Position numbers and translations under genes: made by a program
The notes under the pieces: model-generated
Told to the model about the DNA's origin: nothing
The model's input: the letters and a program-made list of their open reading frames with translations, nothing else
Database searches by the model: none
Part shown: one piece after another, positions 18,714 to 27,714 of the stretch
Layout of the letters: each line of letters opens with the position of its first letter
Numbering within the stretch: position 1 is the stretch's first letter
NCBI GenBank assembly: GCA_031553395.1
Contig: JAVBLR010000003.1
Coordinates: 109,204-173,203 of the forward strand
DNA from: WRGA01 sp031553395
Lineage (GTDB): Bacteria; Bacteroidota; Bacteroidia; Bacteroidales; WRGA01
Direction of reading: 5' to 3'
Length of the DNA stretch: 64,000 bases

Positions 18714-19826
18714 TCAAATAATTATTACCTTATAATTACTTGAACCTAAGCCTATTTTTTCGGCATGTTCTAACCCGACTCTCCAATCTGTATTTGGATG
18801 AACATGATGAAATTTATCTTCTCCGGCTAAGTCTTCCTTTTCTTTCAGGTTAATGGCACTACCTTTGATAGCAGGCGCTTCTTTTACCATTTCGGTACAA
18901 GCATAATCCAACGCAACAGGATCAAAAGAAGCTGCAATTCCGATATTCGGAACAATAGGCATATCATTGTGTCCCCAACAATCACAATCCGGAGAAACAT
19001 CCATTATAAAACTAATGTGAAAATGAGGTTTATCTTTTAAAATAGCCAATGTATATTCTGCTATTTTTTTATTCAAAATATCAACGGAATTATCCCAAAC
19101 AGGTTGTGCTGCATCGTATCGGCAAACAGCGATACATTGTCCGCACCCAACACAAATATCATAATCAATAACAGCCTTTCGTTCTTCATTTAACGTAATT
19201 GCACCATAATTGCAATCTTTTACGCATTGGCGGCAACCAGTGCAATTCTCTTTGTCTATTCTGGGTTTGGAAGACGAATGTAAATCCAATTTTCCACCTC
19301 TGCTGGCAGCACCCATTCCGATATTTTTCAAAACTCCACCAAATCCGGTTTGTTCATGTCCTTTGAAATGATTCATGGATATAATAATATCGGCATCGGC
19401 AATGGCACTTCCAATTTTTGCTGATTTACAAATGTCAGAATTAACCGAAATTTCCCGATATTCGGTGCCTTTTAATCCGTCGGCGATAATCACCGGTGCT
19501 TTTACAGAAATAGGATTAAATCCGTTTTCTCCTGCACTAATCAAATGATCTATCGCATTCGAACGTCTGCCTGAATACAATGTATTAGCATCAGTAATAA
19601 ATACTTTAGCGCCTAAATTTTGTAAAATATCAACCATGCAATTGACATAATTATGGCGAATGTATGCCAAATTTCCCGGTTCTCCGAAATGTATTTTAAT
19701 TGCTGTAAAATTGTCTTTAAAATTTATATCCTTAATACCGGCTGCATATACCAATTTTTTCAATTTGTCCAATAAATTGATGGATGAATTGGTTCGCAAA
19801 TTGGTAAAATAAACTTTTGATTTCAT
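18714..19826 (-). CDS. DUF362 protein with two [4Fe-4S] clusters
   Basis: 370-residue cytoplasmic iron-sulfur protein. The N-terminal and C-terminal halves form the DUF362 fold (KIHFGEPGNLAYIRHNYV, FITDANTLYSGRR, MNHFKGHEQTGFGGVLKNIGMG). Inserted in the middle is a two-cluster ferredoxin module with CTGCRQCVKDC and CVGCGQCIAVC, each with the CxxCxxCxxxC spacing. Members are widespread in anaerobes and predicted to be redox or metal-handling proteins, but no reaction is firmly assigned. It has its own promoter at 19860-19890 and is followed directly by the unknown anchored protein. Confidence 0.87.
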   Translation of the reverse strand: MKSKVYFTNLRTNSSINLLDKLKKLVYAAGIKDINFKDNFTAIKIHFGEPGNLAYIRHNYVNCMVDILQNLGAKVFITDANTLYSGRRSNAIDHLISAGENGFNPISVKAPVIIADGLKGTEYREISVNSDICKSAKIGSAIADADIIISMNHFKGHEQTGFGGVLKNIGMGAASRGGKLDLHSSSKPRIDKENCTGCRQCVKDCNYGAITLNEERKAVIDYDICVGCGQCIAVCRYDAAQPVWDNSVDILNKKIAEYTLAILKDKPHFHISFIMDVSPDCDCWGHNDMPIVPNIGIAASFDPVALDYACTEMVKEAPAIKGSAINLKEKEDLAGEDKFHHVHPNTDWRVGLEHAEKIGLGSSNYKVIII

Positions 19827-19859
19827 AAGTGGATTGTTTTAGACTTATTTTGATGTAAG

Positions 19860-19890
19860 CAAAAATAGAACATTATCTTTAATTGTCAAT
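19860..19890 (-). promoter_or_regulatory. Promoter of the DUF362 gene
   Basis: Minus-strand ATTG, 19 nt, TATTTTTG. The -7 element is perfect and the -33 box differs by one base. The leader would be about 28 nt. Confidence 0.55.
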
Positions 19891-19934
19891 ACTTACTTGA
19901 AATATAAATCTTATGGAGATAATTAGTATCATAA

Positions 19935-19978
19935 AAGTAGAAAAAGTTGTTAAGGTTACTTAGCAACTTTTTCTACTT
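19935..19978 (-). terminator. Rho-independent terminator after the PL9/T9SS gene
   Basis: A perfect 15-bp stem: aagtagaaaaagttg (19935-19949) and caactttttctactt (19964-19978), with further pairs at the base of the loop. On the minus strand it ends in a T-rich run (ctacttttat). It separates the lyase gene from the DUF362 promoter. Confidence 0.88.
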
Positions 19979-19992
19979 AAAATCAAAAAATA

Positions 19993-22761
19993 TTATTTTT
20001 TGACAAATTTCTTCACTTCCTTATTACCCATTTTATCTACAATGCAAATAACATATACGCCCTTTGCAAGTTGTTGTGTTCCGACAAATTGGGACATAGC
20101 TGATTGAGTAACTATTTGTCCTGATAAATTGAATATCTTCAAAGAAGCAACATCTCCGTATACAACCAATCCGGTCTCTGTTTGGTAAAAATCGAAAGAT
20201 ATCATCTCTTGTTGGATATTTTCGATGGCAGAATAACCACTTTCTGTAGGAGTTCCTTCGGGATCGACGGTTTCCGGTTCCAGATCAGCATATGTAACTG
20301 CTAAAATATCATGAATATTAAAGTTTCCACCATCAGAACGTGTGTTGCATATTTTTACAACTACATGTTTTTTTACATTTATAGCAGGTATCAATGCAAC
20401 AACATCTATAGTACCGTTTCCTGATTTAAAGCTCTTACTGTCACCCGAAGAATATGATTCTCCTTCCACTCCGTCGATAGAATATTTTATTGTTAATTGA
20501 CGGTCACCTGTATTGTACCAATTGAATTTCAGTTCGTCGACACCATTCGGGAAATTTAACGTAATAATTCCGTTACCTTTGGAAAGTTGTAAAGCTCCTG
20601 TTGAACAAGTTCCTAAAGATGATTTTCCATCGCCTGCATATTCATTGCTCCAAAGAGATTCTGTATTGTATGACAAGAATTCTGCAATTTTATCAGGTAT
20701 CTCGGGATTTTGGAAATTATACCAATCTGCAAGAATAGCAGAAGGTTGTTTAATTGAAATAGCGCCACTGTAAGTAATTACGCCATCACCTCCGGTTGTG
20801 TGGATTTTGAAAGTTCCTTCAGCTGTTGGCAATCCGGCAATGGTTACTATTTTATTATTTGCATCTACATACGCACTTAGTCCGGCCGGTAAATTTTCAA
20901 CAATAGCGCCTGTTGCACCTCCACTCCAAGTGAAAACAATATGGCTGATAAATTTACCTTGTTCTACTACTTGACTTATTTTGTCATTATGAACTAAAGT
21001 GGCTGCTAATTCGGTTGCAATAGTAACATTTCCTTCAAGCGTAACATCCGGATTTCCTCCTGTTGTAGATACAGAATATGTTCCTTCGGCAGTAGGTATT
21101 CCTGTAATGGTAAGCGTTTTTTTGTCGTTATCAATTACCTTTTCCAATCCGGCAGGTAGATTATTTACTGTTACACCGGTAGCTGCAACACCCCAAGTGA
21201 AAGTAACCGGCTGAATAGCAGTTCCTGTATATACCCGTTGAGTTTTATTGTTGCTGTTGTTTGTTAATGTTGCATAAGAAGCTATTCCCGATTCAAAAGC
21301 ACCCATATCGGCTGATGCGTCATTATAATAAATTGTAACATTTGGAAGAGTCAAACCATTAGGACTATGTGCCGCAGGTATAAAATCCTTGATAATTTGT
21401 CCTTTATCGATAAATACACTTCCTGCTTTTAATTTTGCAAAGTCATTATCCGGTAAACTTCCGTCAGCTTGGCGTTCTGCTAAAAATAATGCAGATGATA
21501 AACTTTTGAATTCACTTGTATAATCCTTTGTTTTATTGGCAGCTTTACCCACTTTTGTACTTTCTTTATATGGACTTGAATTATCTAAAGTTGTCCATGA
21601 ATTATAATCCGTGTTAGGAACTACGGAACCGTCTTTATCGGCCGATAAAAATTCATGATTCTCTTTACTTGCATTGAATCCAATATTATTTCTCATATAC
21701 ATGCTTCCATATTGGAAAATAGTTGGGAAACGGTAGTTGTATTCGTTGTTGAATGATACGTTATTAAACAAATACATTCCCTCATACGCATTATTTTGAT
21801 CGAATCCTTTATGCAGACAATCAAATGCAACACAATTTGTTACAACGTGAGCACCAACTGATTGAGCAAAAGCTGCACCGCCAGCAGTACCGCCACCACC
21901 TAATTTAAATCCGTTACCATTTACACCTGCTGCACCGGATTCCAAATATCCGGCTTTCCAAGACCAGCAATTATCAATAATAATAGGATGATATACCATA
22001 TACAAATCCCAGTTGTCATCAGAGTTCTGCCATGCACGGCATCCATGAAATTCGGTTCCCGGACCGGGGAATAATTTAGCTGCGAATCCGTCTGCATCAC
22101 CGCCATCATCTTTTCCACCATTCCAAGTTTTGGAATCGTAATTATAATAGGCATCACAATTGATAATAATATTATATTTACAGAATTGATATCCGGGATT
22201 AAATTCGGGAGTGCCTTTTGGAAGAGATTTAGTTTCCTCTATTTTGAAATCTTTATACATACCGATTTGAAGTCCGGTATCATTATTTCTATAAAATTTG
22301 CAATTTTCCACAATGGTGTAACTGCCTTCCAATTTCATTCCATTGTCTTTGGCATTGCATAATTCCAGATTTTTGAAGTGCCAGTAGTTTGCTTCATGGT
22401 TTACATAAATACAACGAGCCATTTTAAATTCAGCCTCTGTTGTTGTAGCTATTTGGCTACCATCAATAACAACCTTTTCGCCCGGATATCCCCACATATA
22501 AATACGGGCATCGGCACGAGCACAATGTTTCGCTTTAAGTTTAATCCCTTGGGTAAGCATGTAAGTTCCTCCGCGCAAAAAAATACTATCGCCGGGTTGT
22601 ACAACGTCCACAGCTTTGTTCGGAGTTAGGAAAGGAGATTCATTTGTCCCGGGATTGTTGTCGTTACCCGTTGTGGAAACAAAGTACGTTTTTGCCGGGA
22701 GATAAGTAAAAACTGAAAGAAAAAATACAGATAAAATTAGTTTAGTCCAATTTCTTTTCAT
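19993..22761 (-). CDS. Secreted PL9-like polysaccharide lyase with Ig-like repeats and a T9SS sorting domain
   Basis: 922 residues with signal peptide MKRNWTKLILSVFFLSVFTYLPA. Residues about 25-470 are a right-handed parallel beta-helix. The segments TTGNDNNPGTNESPFLTPNKAVDVVQPGDSIFLRGGTY (split across strands), WNGGKDDGGDADGFAAK and CRAWQNSDDNWDLY match the family 9 pectate lyases, where these Asp residues bind calcium. Two similar Ig-like repeats follow (about 500-650; both contain NLPAGL, TAEGT and TTGG), then a beta-sandwich carbohydrate-binding-like region (about 680-830). The end (FNLSGQ, LAKGVYVICIV, VKKFVKK) is a type A T9SS C-terminal signal, so the protein is exported and probably attached to the cell surface. 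Substrate is inferred as pectin-like polyuronate. Confidence 0.88.
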   Translation of the reverse strand: MKRNWTKLILSVFFLSVFTYLPAKTYFVSTTGNDNNPGTNESPFLTPNKAVDVVQPGDSIFLRGGTYMLTQGIKLKAKHCARADARIYMWGYPGEKVVIDGSQIATTTEAEFKMARCIYVNHEANYWHFKNLELCNAKDNGMKLEGSYTIVENCKFYRNNDTGLQIGMYKDFKIEETKSLPKGTPEFNPGYQFCKYNIIINCDAYYNYDSKTWNGGKDDGGDADGFAAKLFPGPGTEFHGCRAWQNSDDNWDLYMVYHPIIIDNCWSWKAGYLESGAAGVNGNGFKLGGGGTAGGAAFAQSVGAHVVTNCVAFDCLHKGFDQNNAYEGMYLFNNVSFNNEYNYRFPTIFQYGSMYMRNNIGFNASKENHEFLSADKDGSVVPNTDYNSWTTLDNSSPYKESTKVGKAANKTKDYTSEFKSLSSALFLAERQADGSLPDNDFAKLKAGSVFIDKGQIIKDFIPAAHSPNGLTLPNVTIYYNDASADMGAFESGIASYATLTNNSNNKTQRVYTGTAIQPVTFTWGVAATGVTVNNLPAGLEKVIDNDKKTLTITGIPTAEGTYSVSTTGGNPDVTLEGNVTIATELAATLVHNDKISQVVEQGKFISHIVFTWSGGATGAIVENLPAGLSAYVDANNKIVTIAGLPTAEGTFKIHTTGGDGVITYSGAISIKQPSAILADWYNFQNPEIPDKIAEFLSYNTESLWSNEYAGDGKSSLGTCSTGALQLSKGNGIITLNFPNGVDELKFNWYNTGDRQLTIKYSIDGVEGESYSSGDSKSFKSGNGTIDVVALIPAINVKKHVVVKICNTRSDGGNFNIHDILAVTYADLEPETVDPEGTPTESGYSAIENIQQEMISFDFYQTETGLVVYGDVASLKIFNLSGQIVTQSAMSQFVGTQQLAKGVYVICIVDKMGNKEVKKFVKK

Positions 22762-22867
22762 GGTTTTTCAATTTAGATTTTAATGTTAAAATTAATTGAT
22801 GCAAAGATTGGATGTAAAAAAACTTTTTATGTGGAATTTTTGACGAAAAAAGAGGAGTTTTTTAGAA

Positions 22868-22967
22868 AGTTATTTGTTTGCTAGTTATTTGTTTGATTTT
22901 TAGTTCGTTGCTATAGCGTGACTATCATTTATTATCAAATAACAAATAACCAACTACCCAATAACTA
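22868..22967. repeat. Intergenic inverted repeat, unit gttattt/gtttg
   Basis: Between tsaD and the lyase gene. The left arm is two tandem 15-mers (agttatttgtttgct, agttatttgtttgat); the right arm (atcaaataacaaataacc ... ataact) is an approximate complement with the same units. It belongs to the family of short-unit inverted repeats described in the findings. A 7/8 -7 match (AATCTTTG, minus, 22802-22809) for the lyase gene lies just beyond it. Confidence 0.6.
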
Positions 22968-22999
22968 AAATGTGGATAAATTATGATTTCTTAGCAGAC

Positions 23000-24031
23000 C
23001 TAAATTTCCACCCTTGCGAAAGCAGTAGCATCCATCGGGCAAAAATCTTTTTTTAAATATTTAAAATACCCTGAAATTGCAACCATTGCCGCATTATCAG
23101 TTGTAAAGGAAAATGGCGGAATAAAAACTTCCCAATTATTTTTCTTTCCGTAATCGATAAATGCATTTCGTAAAGCCGAGTTGGCAGAAACGCCTCCGGC
23201 AACAGCTACTTGATTGATTTTTAAATTAGTTGCTGCTTTTTGCAATTTATTCATCAAAATATCTACAATTGTTGCCTGCAATGAAGCGCACAAATCATGT
23301 TGATTTTTTTCGATAAATTGAGAATCTTCCTTTATTTTATCTCGAAGTAAATATAAAAATGAAGTTTTTAATCCGCTGAAACTGTAATTATAACCATCAA
23401 TTTGTGGTTTGCTGAATTTAAAAGTATTCGGGTTTCCTTCTTTGGCCAAACGATCAATAACCGGTCCGCCAGGATATGGCAGCCCCATTACCTTTGCACA
23501 TTTGTCAAACGCTTCTCCGGCAGCATCATCTATGGTTTGTCCGACAACTTCCATATCATCCGGAGCTTTTACCAAAATGATTTGGGAATTTCCACCGGAA
23601 ACCAATAAGCAGAGAAATGGAAATTGTGGTTGGTGTATATCGGTTTCGTTTTGTTTGATGAAATGAGCCAATACATGTGCCTGCAAATGATTTACATCAA
23701 TCATTGGAATTTGTAATGCTGAAGCAAAACCTTTGGCAAATGAAGTTCCTACTAATAAAGAACCCATTAATCCTGGGCCACGAGTAAAAGCAACGGCTGA
23801 TAATTGATCTTTCGAAATATTAGCTCTTTGTAATGCTTCATGTACAACCGGAATAATATTTTGTTGATGTGCGCGGGAAGCTAGTTCCGGAACTACACCG
23901 CCATACTTTTGATGCACTTCCTGATTTGTTATCACATTCGACAATAAAATATCATTTTTAATAACAGCTGCAGAAGTATCGTCGCAAGAAGATTCAATTC
24001 CGAGAATATAAATGTCTTTATTTTGAACCAT
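23000..24031 (-). CDS. tsaD: tRNA N6-adenosine threonylcarbamoyltransferase
   Basis: 343-residue ASKHA-fold enzyme that transfers threonylcarbamoyl to A37 of ANN-decoding tRNAs, working with TsaB and TsaE in the cytoplasm. Family motifs: GIESSCDDTSAAV at the N-terminus, the metal-binding HxxxH in HLQAHVLAH, LVSGGNSQ, DDAAGEAFDK, PYPGGPVID, and VAGGVSANSALR. The length is standard. It is the last gene of the queA-lgt-fprA-tsaD series on the minus strand, 113 nt after fprA across a short-unit inverted repeat. The second half of its pathway is not in the window. Confidence 0.97.
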   Translation of the reverse strand: MVQNKDIYILGIESSCDDTSAAVIKNDILLSNVITNQEVHQKYGGVVPELASRAHQQNIIPVVHEALQRANISKDQLSAVAFTRGPGLMGSLLVGTSFAKGFASALQIPMIDVNHLQAHVLAHFIKQNETDIHQPQFPFLCLLVSGGNSQIILVKAPDDMEVVGQTIDDAAGEAFDKCAKVMGLPYPGGPVIDRLAKEGNPNTFKFSKPQIDGYNYSFSGLKTSFLYLLRDKIKEDSQFIEKNQHDLCASLQATIVDILMNKLQKAATNLKINQVAVAGGVSANSALRNAFIDYGKKNNWEVFIPPFSFTTDNAAMVAISGYFKYLKKDFCPMDATAFARVEI

Positions 24032-24045
24032 AAAATTAGTCTATG

Positions 24046-24146
24046 GTTACAAGTTACAAGTTACGAGTTACAGGGTAGCTTCTTTTGAAATTTGAATATA
24101 ACTTTAAAGATTTCTCCTTGTAACTTGTAACTTGTAACTCGTAACT
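24046..24146. repeat. Intergenic inverted repeat, unit gttacaa
   Basis: Left arm 24046-24072 is a tandem of gttacaa, gttacaa, gttacga, gttaca; right arm 24116-24146 is cttgtaa, cttgtaa, cttgtaa, ctcgtaa. The arms are nearly perfect complements around a 43-nt core. The right arm runs into the stop codon of the FprA-type gene (24145-24147), and the whole element fills the gap to tsaD. Confidence 0.8.
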
Positions 24147-25332
24147 AAATTACTTTTCCAGCCATTGCTTGGGCTAATGTAATACAAGCTTCGTATTTAT
24201 CAGGTGTTAATGTGAATTTTTGTTCGACCGGATCGCCCACAACTTCCCAACCAACACGTTCGGCAAAAAGGCCTAATCGTTTTGCCGCAGCTCCGGCCCA
24301 TGCAAACGAACCGAAATATCCAAAATACCGATTTTTGATATCCCGTGTTTCAATTTTATCCAGAAGGGATTGAACTTGAGGAAACAATTCATTACTGTAT
24401 GTTGGGCTACCGATAATTAATCCGTTGTATTTGAATATGTCCTTAATAATATAAGACAGATGCGTTTTACTTACATTATGCATCACAATATCCCGGACTC
24501 CACAAGCTGCAAGTTCACTCGCAATAACTTCGGCAGTTTGTTCGGTATTTCCATACATACTTCCATAAGCAATAACAACGCCGGATTCACCTTCGTAACG
24601 GCTCAATTTGTCATAAACCGAAATTACCTGAGGAATATGTTCTTGCCATACAGGGCCGTGTGTCGAACAAATTGTTTTAATAGAAACCCCAGAAAGTTTT
24701 TGCAATGCTTTTTGAACTGGAGAACCATATTTTCCTACAATATTGGCATAATAACGATACATTTCTTCCCAAAACGGGTCGGCATTAAAATCTTTGTCCA
24801 TGATTGCTCCGCTAAGCGCACCGAACGAACCGAATGCATCTCCCGAAAACAACGTTTCAGTCGTTGTTTCGTAAGACATCATAGTTTCAGGCCAATGTAC
24901 CATGGGAGTCATGTAAAAACGAAGATTGTGTTTACCTAAAGAAAGCTCGTCATTATCCTTTACCTCATAAAAATTGTCTTCAATTCCATGAAATCCGGCA
25001 ACCATATCAAAAGTCTTTTTATTCCCGACAATCTGAATGTTCGGGTATAATTTCTTTAATAAACGCAATGATCCGGAATGATCAGGTTCCATGTGATTGA
25101 TTATCAAATAATCGATAGGACGACCGTCCAATACTTTGTCGATTTTTTTAAAGAAAATATCCGAATAACAAATATCTACCGTATCTATCAGAGCAACTTT
25201 TTCATCATCAATAAGATAAGAATTATATGATACACCCGAAGGCAGTGGCCACAATGCTTCGAACAAATGTTTGGTGCGATCATTAACACCCACATAATAA
25301 ATATGATCAGATATAGAAACTGGTTTAAACAT
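24145..25332 (-). CDS. FprA-type A flavodiiron protein
   Basis: 395-residue cytoplasmic flavodiiron protein, a family that reduces O2 or NO to protect anaerobes. The N-terminal metallo-beta-lactamase domain carries the diiron ligands NHMEPDHSG (HxExDH), the later His in MVHWPETM and the Asp in FSGDAFGSFGAL. The C-terminal flavodoxin domain holds the FMN loop YGSMYGNTEQTAEVIA and SPTYSNELFPQV. There is no extra rubredoxin domain, so it is a class A protein needing a separate electron donor. It starts 24 nt after lgt and is likely co-transcribed with it. Whether it prefers O2 or NO is not shown by the sequence. Confidence 0.93.
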   Translation of the reverse strand: MFKPVSISDHIYYVGVNDRTKHLFEALWPLPSGVSYNSYLIDDEKVALIDTVDICYSDIFFKKIDKVLDGRPIDYLIINHMEPDHSGSLRLLKKLYPNIQIVGNKKTFDMVAGFHGIEDNFYEVKDNDELSLGKHNLRFYMTPMVHWPETMMSYETTTETLFSGDAFGSFGALSGAIMDKDFNADPFWEEMYRYYANIVGKYGSPVQKALQKLSGVSIKTICSTHGPVWQEHIPQVISVYDKLSRYEGESGVVIAYGSMYGNTEQTAEVIASELAACGVRDIVMHNVSKTHLSYIIKDIFKYNGLIIGSPTYSNELFPQVQSLLDKIETRDIKNRYFGYFGSFAWAGAAAKRLGLFAERVGWEVVGDPVEQKFTLTPDKYEACITLAQAMAGKVI

Positions 25333-25356
25333 AGCCGATTAATTAATAATTTAAAC

Positions 25357-26232
25357 TTACTTTTTTGGATTTGCTTTCTTTACCTCAGGAATATTCTTCT
25401 TCGCATTATATACGATAGGCGGTCTTGTTAAACCCAAGTAAATAAATACAATTCCAATAATAACAAAAGGAATGCTTAGCAATTGTCCCATGTTAAGCAA
25501 CATTCCGTCTTCGAACGCTTCTTGGTTTTCTTTGATAAATTCGATAAAAAAGCGAGACAAGAATACACATACCATAAAGATACCGAATATCAGTCCTTGC
25601 CTGTCTTTCGAATTTGTTTTAAAATATAAATACACCAATAATATAAATGTGAGCAAATATACCGAAGCTTCATAAATCTGAGTAGGGTGGGATGGTGCTG
25701 AAAAAATAGGTTGTGCACCCATTTCGTAAGCATGGAGGTTTGTTATAAAGCGAAATGCCCAAGGTACATTCGTCGGATATCCGTAAATTTCGTGATTCAT
25801 TAAATTCCCCAAACGTATAAAACATGCAACCAATGCAGTTGGTACAACCAACCGGTCGAATGTCCAAAGCATGCTGCGTTTCGTTACATTGCGGGAATAT
25901 AGCCATACGCCAATAATAATACCGATTGTTCCACCGTGGCTGGCCAATCCGCCTTTCCATATTTTAAGAATTTCAATCGGATGGCTCATATAATATGAAA
26001 AATCGTAAAAAAGGCAGTGTCCTAAACGTGAGCCTATTACGGTTGCTATAATGACATATATAAATAATTTATCAGCCCATGCCGGAGGAACTTGTTCTTT
26101 TTTGAACATGTATTCGATCATTTTATAACCAATTAAAAAACCAATGGCAAAAAATAATCCATACCAACGAACTTCTCGCCCGAGAATAGTAAAAATAGCC
26201 GGATCGGCTGTCCAAGTGATGTATTCAAACAT
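25357..26232 (-). CDS. lgt: Prolipoprotein diacylglyceryl transferase
   Basis: 291-residue inner-membrane enzyme that attaches diacylglycerol to the lipobox cysteine of prelipoproteins. About seven hydrophobic helices are visible. Diagnostic segments are WYGLFFAIGF, GSRLGHCLFYD, SHGGTIGIIIG containing the essential His-Gly-Gly, the Lgt signature RLGNLMNHEIYG, and HPTQIYEA. The C-terminus is basic and cytoplasmic. The gene lies between queA (38 nt) and fprA (24 nt) on one likely transcript, with a possible internal -7 element at 26262-26269 (minus TAACTTTG). This product would process the lipoproteins predicted elsewhere in the window. Confidence 0.96.
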   Translation of the reverse strand: MFEYITWTADPAIFTILGREVRWYGLFFAIGFLIGYKMIEYMFKKEQVPPAWADKLFIYVIIATVIGSRLGHCLFYDFSYYMSHPIEILKIWKGGLASHGGTIGIIIGVWLYSRNVTKRSMLWTFDRLVVPTALVACFIRLGNLMNHEIYGYPTNVPWAFRFITNLHAYEMGAQPIFSAPSHPTQIYEASVYLLTFILLVYLYFKTNSKDRQGLIFGIFMVCVFLSRFFIEFIKENQEAFEDGMLLNMGQLLSIPFVIIGIVFIYLGLTRPPIVYNAKKNIPEVKKANPKK

Positions 26233-26270
26233 AATATTTGTTTTTTTTAATAAAAACGGCTCAAAGTTAC

Positions 26271-27524
26271 TTAAATTCCTTCTAAATAAGAATTTTTATA
26301 TTTTTTATGATCCCGCCATAATAACGAACTATCTCCATAACTCAAAAACCGGAAATCATGGGATAAAGCATAGTCATAAACAGATTTCCAGTTTCCATTT
26401 AAGAAAGCAGAAACTAACAACAATAAAGTACTCTGTGGCTGATGAAAATTGGTAATCATTCCATCAACAATGTTGAACTGGTATCCAGGTACAATCATAA
26501 TTTGGGTAGAAGCAATTAATTGTTGCAACTTGTTATTATACAAATAATTAATGATATTCTGTAATGATTTTTCAACTGGAATATAGTTTGTGGATTCATA
26601 AGGAGTCCATTGATTTACTTTTAATTGAATGCTATCAGAAGAATTATTTTCCAGCATTTTTCCGATATAATATAAGCTTTCCAATGTGCGAACAGTTGTT
26701 GTTCCTACTGCAACTATTTTCCCCTGATGATGCAATAATTTTTCAATTGTTTCTTTTTTAACAGAAAATAGCTCGGTATGCATTTCATGTTCACCGATAA
26801 TTTCACTTTTTACAGGCTTAAATGTTCCTGCTCCAACGTGCAACGTAATTTCTTCGCAATCAATATCCTTTTCTTTCAATTGGTCGAAAACCTCATTAGT
26901 GAAATGTAATCCCGCTGTTGGTGCAGCAACCGAACCTTTTATCTTGGAATAAACAGTTTGATAGGTTTCTTTATCAGCCTCTTCTGTTTCTCTGTTTAGA
27001 TAAGGAGGAATCGGCAATTCGCCAACACTTTCAAGAATTTCGGCAAAAGTAAAAGATGGATTATTCCATGAAAATTCAACTAAGAAGCTATCTCCTTTGT
27101 TTTCCTTTAAGATTGCTTTCAGAGTAATTTCATTTTTATCTATTTTGATATTTTTAACAAGAGGCCCTTCTTTCCATTTTTTTAAATTTCCGATTAAGCA
27201 TGACCAAACACATCTTTCTCTTTGTCCGAAAACCAATTCGTATTCATTTGGTTGAATGGGATCTAAACAAAAAATCTCAATTTTGGCGCCAGTTTCCTTG
27301 TAAAAATGCAATCGTGCCTGAATAACTTTCGTATTATTAAAAATCAATAAACTTTTTGCCGGGATTTCAGTTGGAATTTGATTAAAAATAGTTTCTGAAA
27401 TATTTTTATCCTTGTAAATTAACAACTTAGAATCGTCTCGTTTTTTTAATGGATACTTGGCAATTCTATCATCCGGTAAGTTATAAGTGTAGTTTTCAAT
27501 GCGAATATCTTGAATATCAACCAT
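26271..27524 (-). CDS. queA: S-adenosylmethionine:tRNA ribosyltransferase-isomerase
   Basis: 417-residue enzyme of queuosine synthesis that moves the ribosyl group of SAM onto preQ1-modified tRNA to form epoxyqueuosine. Motifs: YNLPDDRIAKYPL, RDDSKLLIY, VAAPTAGLHFT, LHVGAGTFKPV, VGTTTVRTLES, NFHQPQSTLLLLV. It is longer than the E. coli enzyme (about 356). An ATG 45 nt upstream would add MAHWHIGTFYSFHIN, but those codons are merely the translation of the gtgccaat/atgccaat repeat lying there, so the start MVDIQDIRIENYTY at 27524 is chosen. It heads the queA-lgt-fprA-tsaD series. Confidence 0.95.
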   Translation of the reverse strand: MVDIQDIRIENYTYNLPDDRIAKYPLKKRDDSKLLIYKDKNISETIFNQIPTEIPAKSLLIFNNTKVIQARLHFYKETGAKIEIFCLDPIQPNEYELVFGQRERCVWSCLIGNLKKWKEGPLVKNIKIDKNEITLKAILKENKGDSFLVEFSWNNPSFTFAEILESVGELPIPPYLNRETEEADKETYQTVYSKIKGSVAAPTAGLHFTNEVFDQLKEKDIDCEEITLHVGAGTFKPVKSEIIGEHEMHTELFSVKKETIEKLLHHQGKIVAVGTTTVRTLESLYYIGKMLENNSSDSIQLKVNQWTPYESTNYIPVEKSLQNIINYLYNNKLQQLIASTQIMIVPGYQFNIVDGMITNFHQPQSTLLLLVSAFLNGNWKSVYDYALSHDFRFLSYGDSSLLWRDHKKYKNSYLEGI

Positions 27525-27541
27525 ATTAATGTGAAAAGAAT

Positions 27542-27656
27542 AAAATGTGCCAATATGCCAATGTGCCAATAAATAGTGCGTTTTATGACAAATTGCTCTG
27601 TTCTTTTAGTTGTGCTTCAATTGGCATATTGGCATATTAGACAATTGGCACATTTT
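27542..27656. repeat. Intergenic inverted repeat, unit tgccaata
   Basis: Left arm from 27542 (aaaatgtgccaat, then atgccaat, gtgccaat) and right arm ending at 27656 (attggcat, attggcat, then attggcacatttt). The outer 13 bp of the two arms are perfectly complementary. It lies inside the predicted 5' leader of queA and gives rise to a spurious N-terminal extension if the upstream ATG is used. Confidence 0.8.
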
Positions 27657-27658
27657 AT

Positions 27659-27690
27659 CTTGTTTTTTTCCACAAAAATAATCAACTTTG
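27659..27690 (+). promoter_or_regulatory. Promoter of the Smr protein gene
   Basis: CTTG (27659-27662), 21 nt, CAACTTTG (27683-27690 region, one mismatch in the -7 box). It overlaps the oppositely oriented queA promoter. Confidence 0.4.
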
Positions 27691-27703
27691 TTCGATAAAT
27701 AAA
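27673..27703 (-). promoter_or_regulatory. Promoter of queA
   Basis: Minus-strand TTTA, 19 nt, TATTTTTG with a perfect -7 box. Transcription would start near 27667, giving a leader of about 140 nt that contains the complete tgccaata inverted repeat. Confidence 0.5.
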
Positions 27704-27714
27704 AGGAATGACTT

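Noticed and set aside
18682..18717. TTG start of the anchored unknown protein overlapping the DUF362 stop
   Set aside because: A signal-anchor directly after ATG 18681 is a better fit; coupling cannot be excluded.
24046..24146. Tandem short repeats that could be read as a CRISPR array
   Set aside because: The units are 7 nt with no spacers, are arranged as inverted arms, and no cas gene is present.
24460..24939. 159-codon open frame antisense to the flavodiiron gene
   Set aside because: It is a shadow of the conserved FprA coding sequence.
27525..27569. N-terminal extension of QueA (MAHWHIGTF...)
   Set aside because: It is the translation of the tgccaata repeat; the conserved family N-terminus begins at the ATG at 27524.
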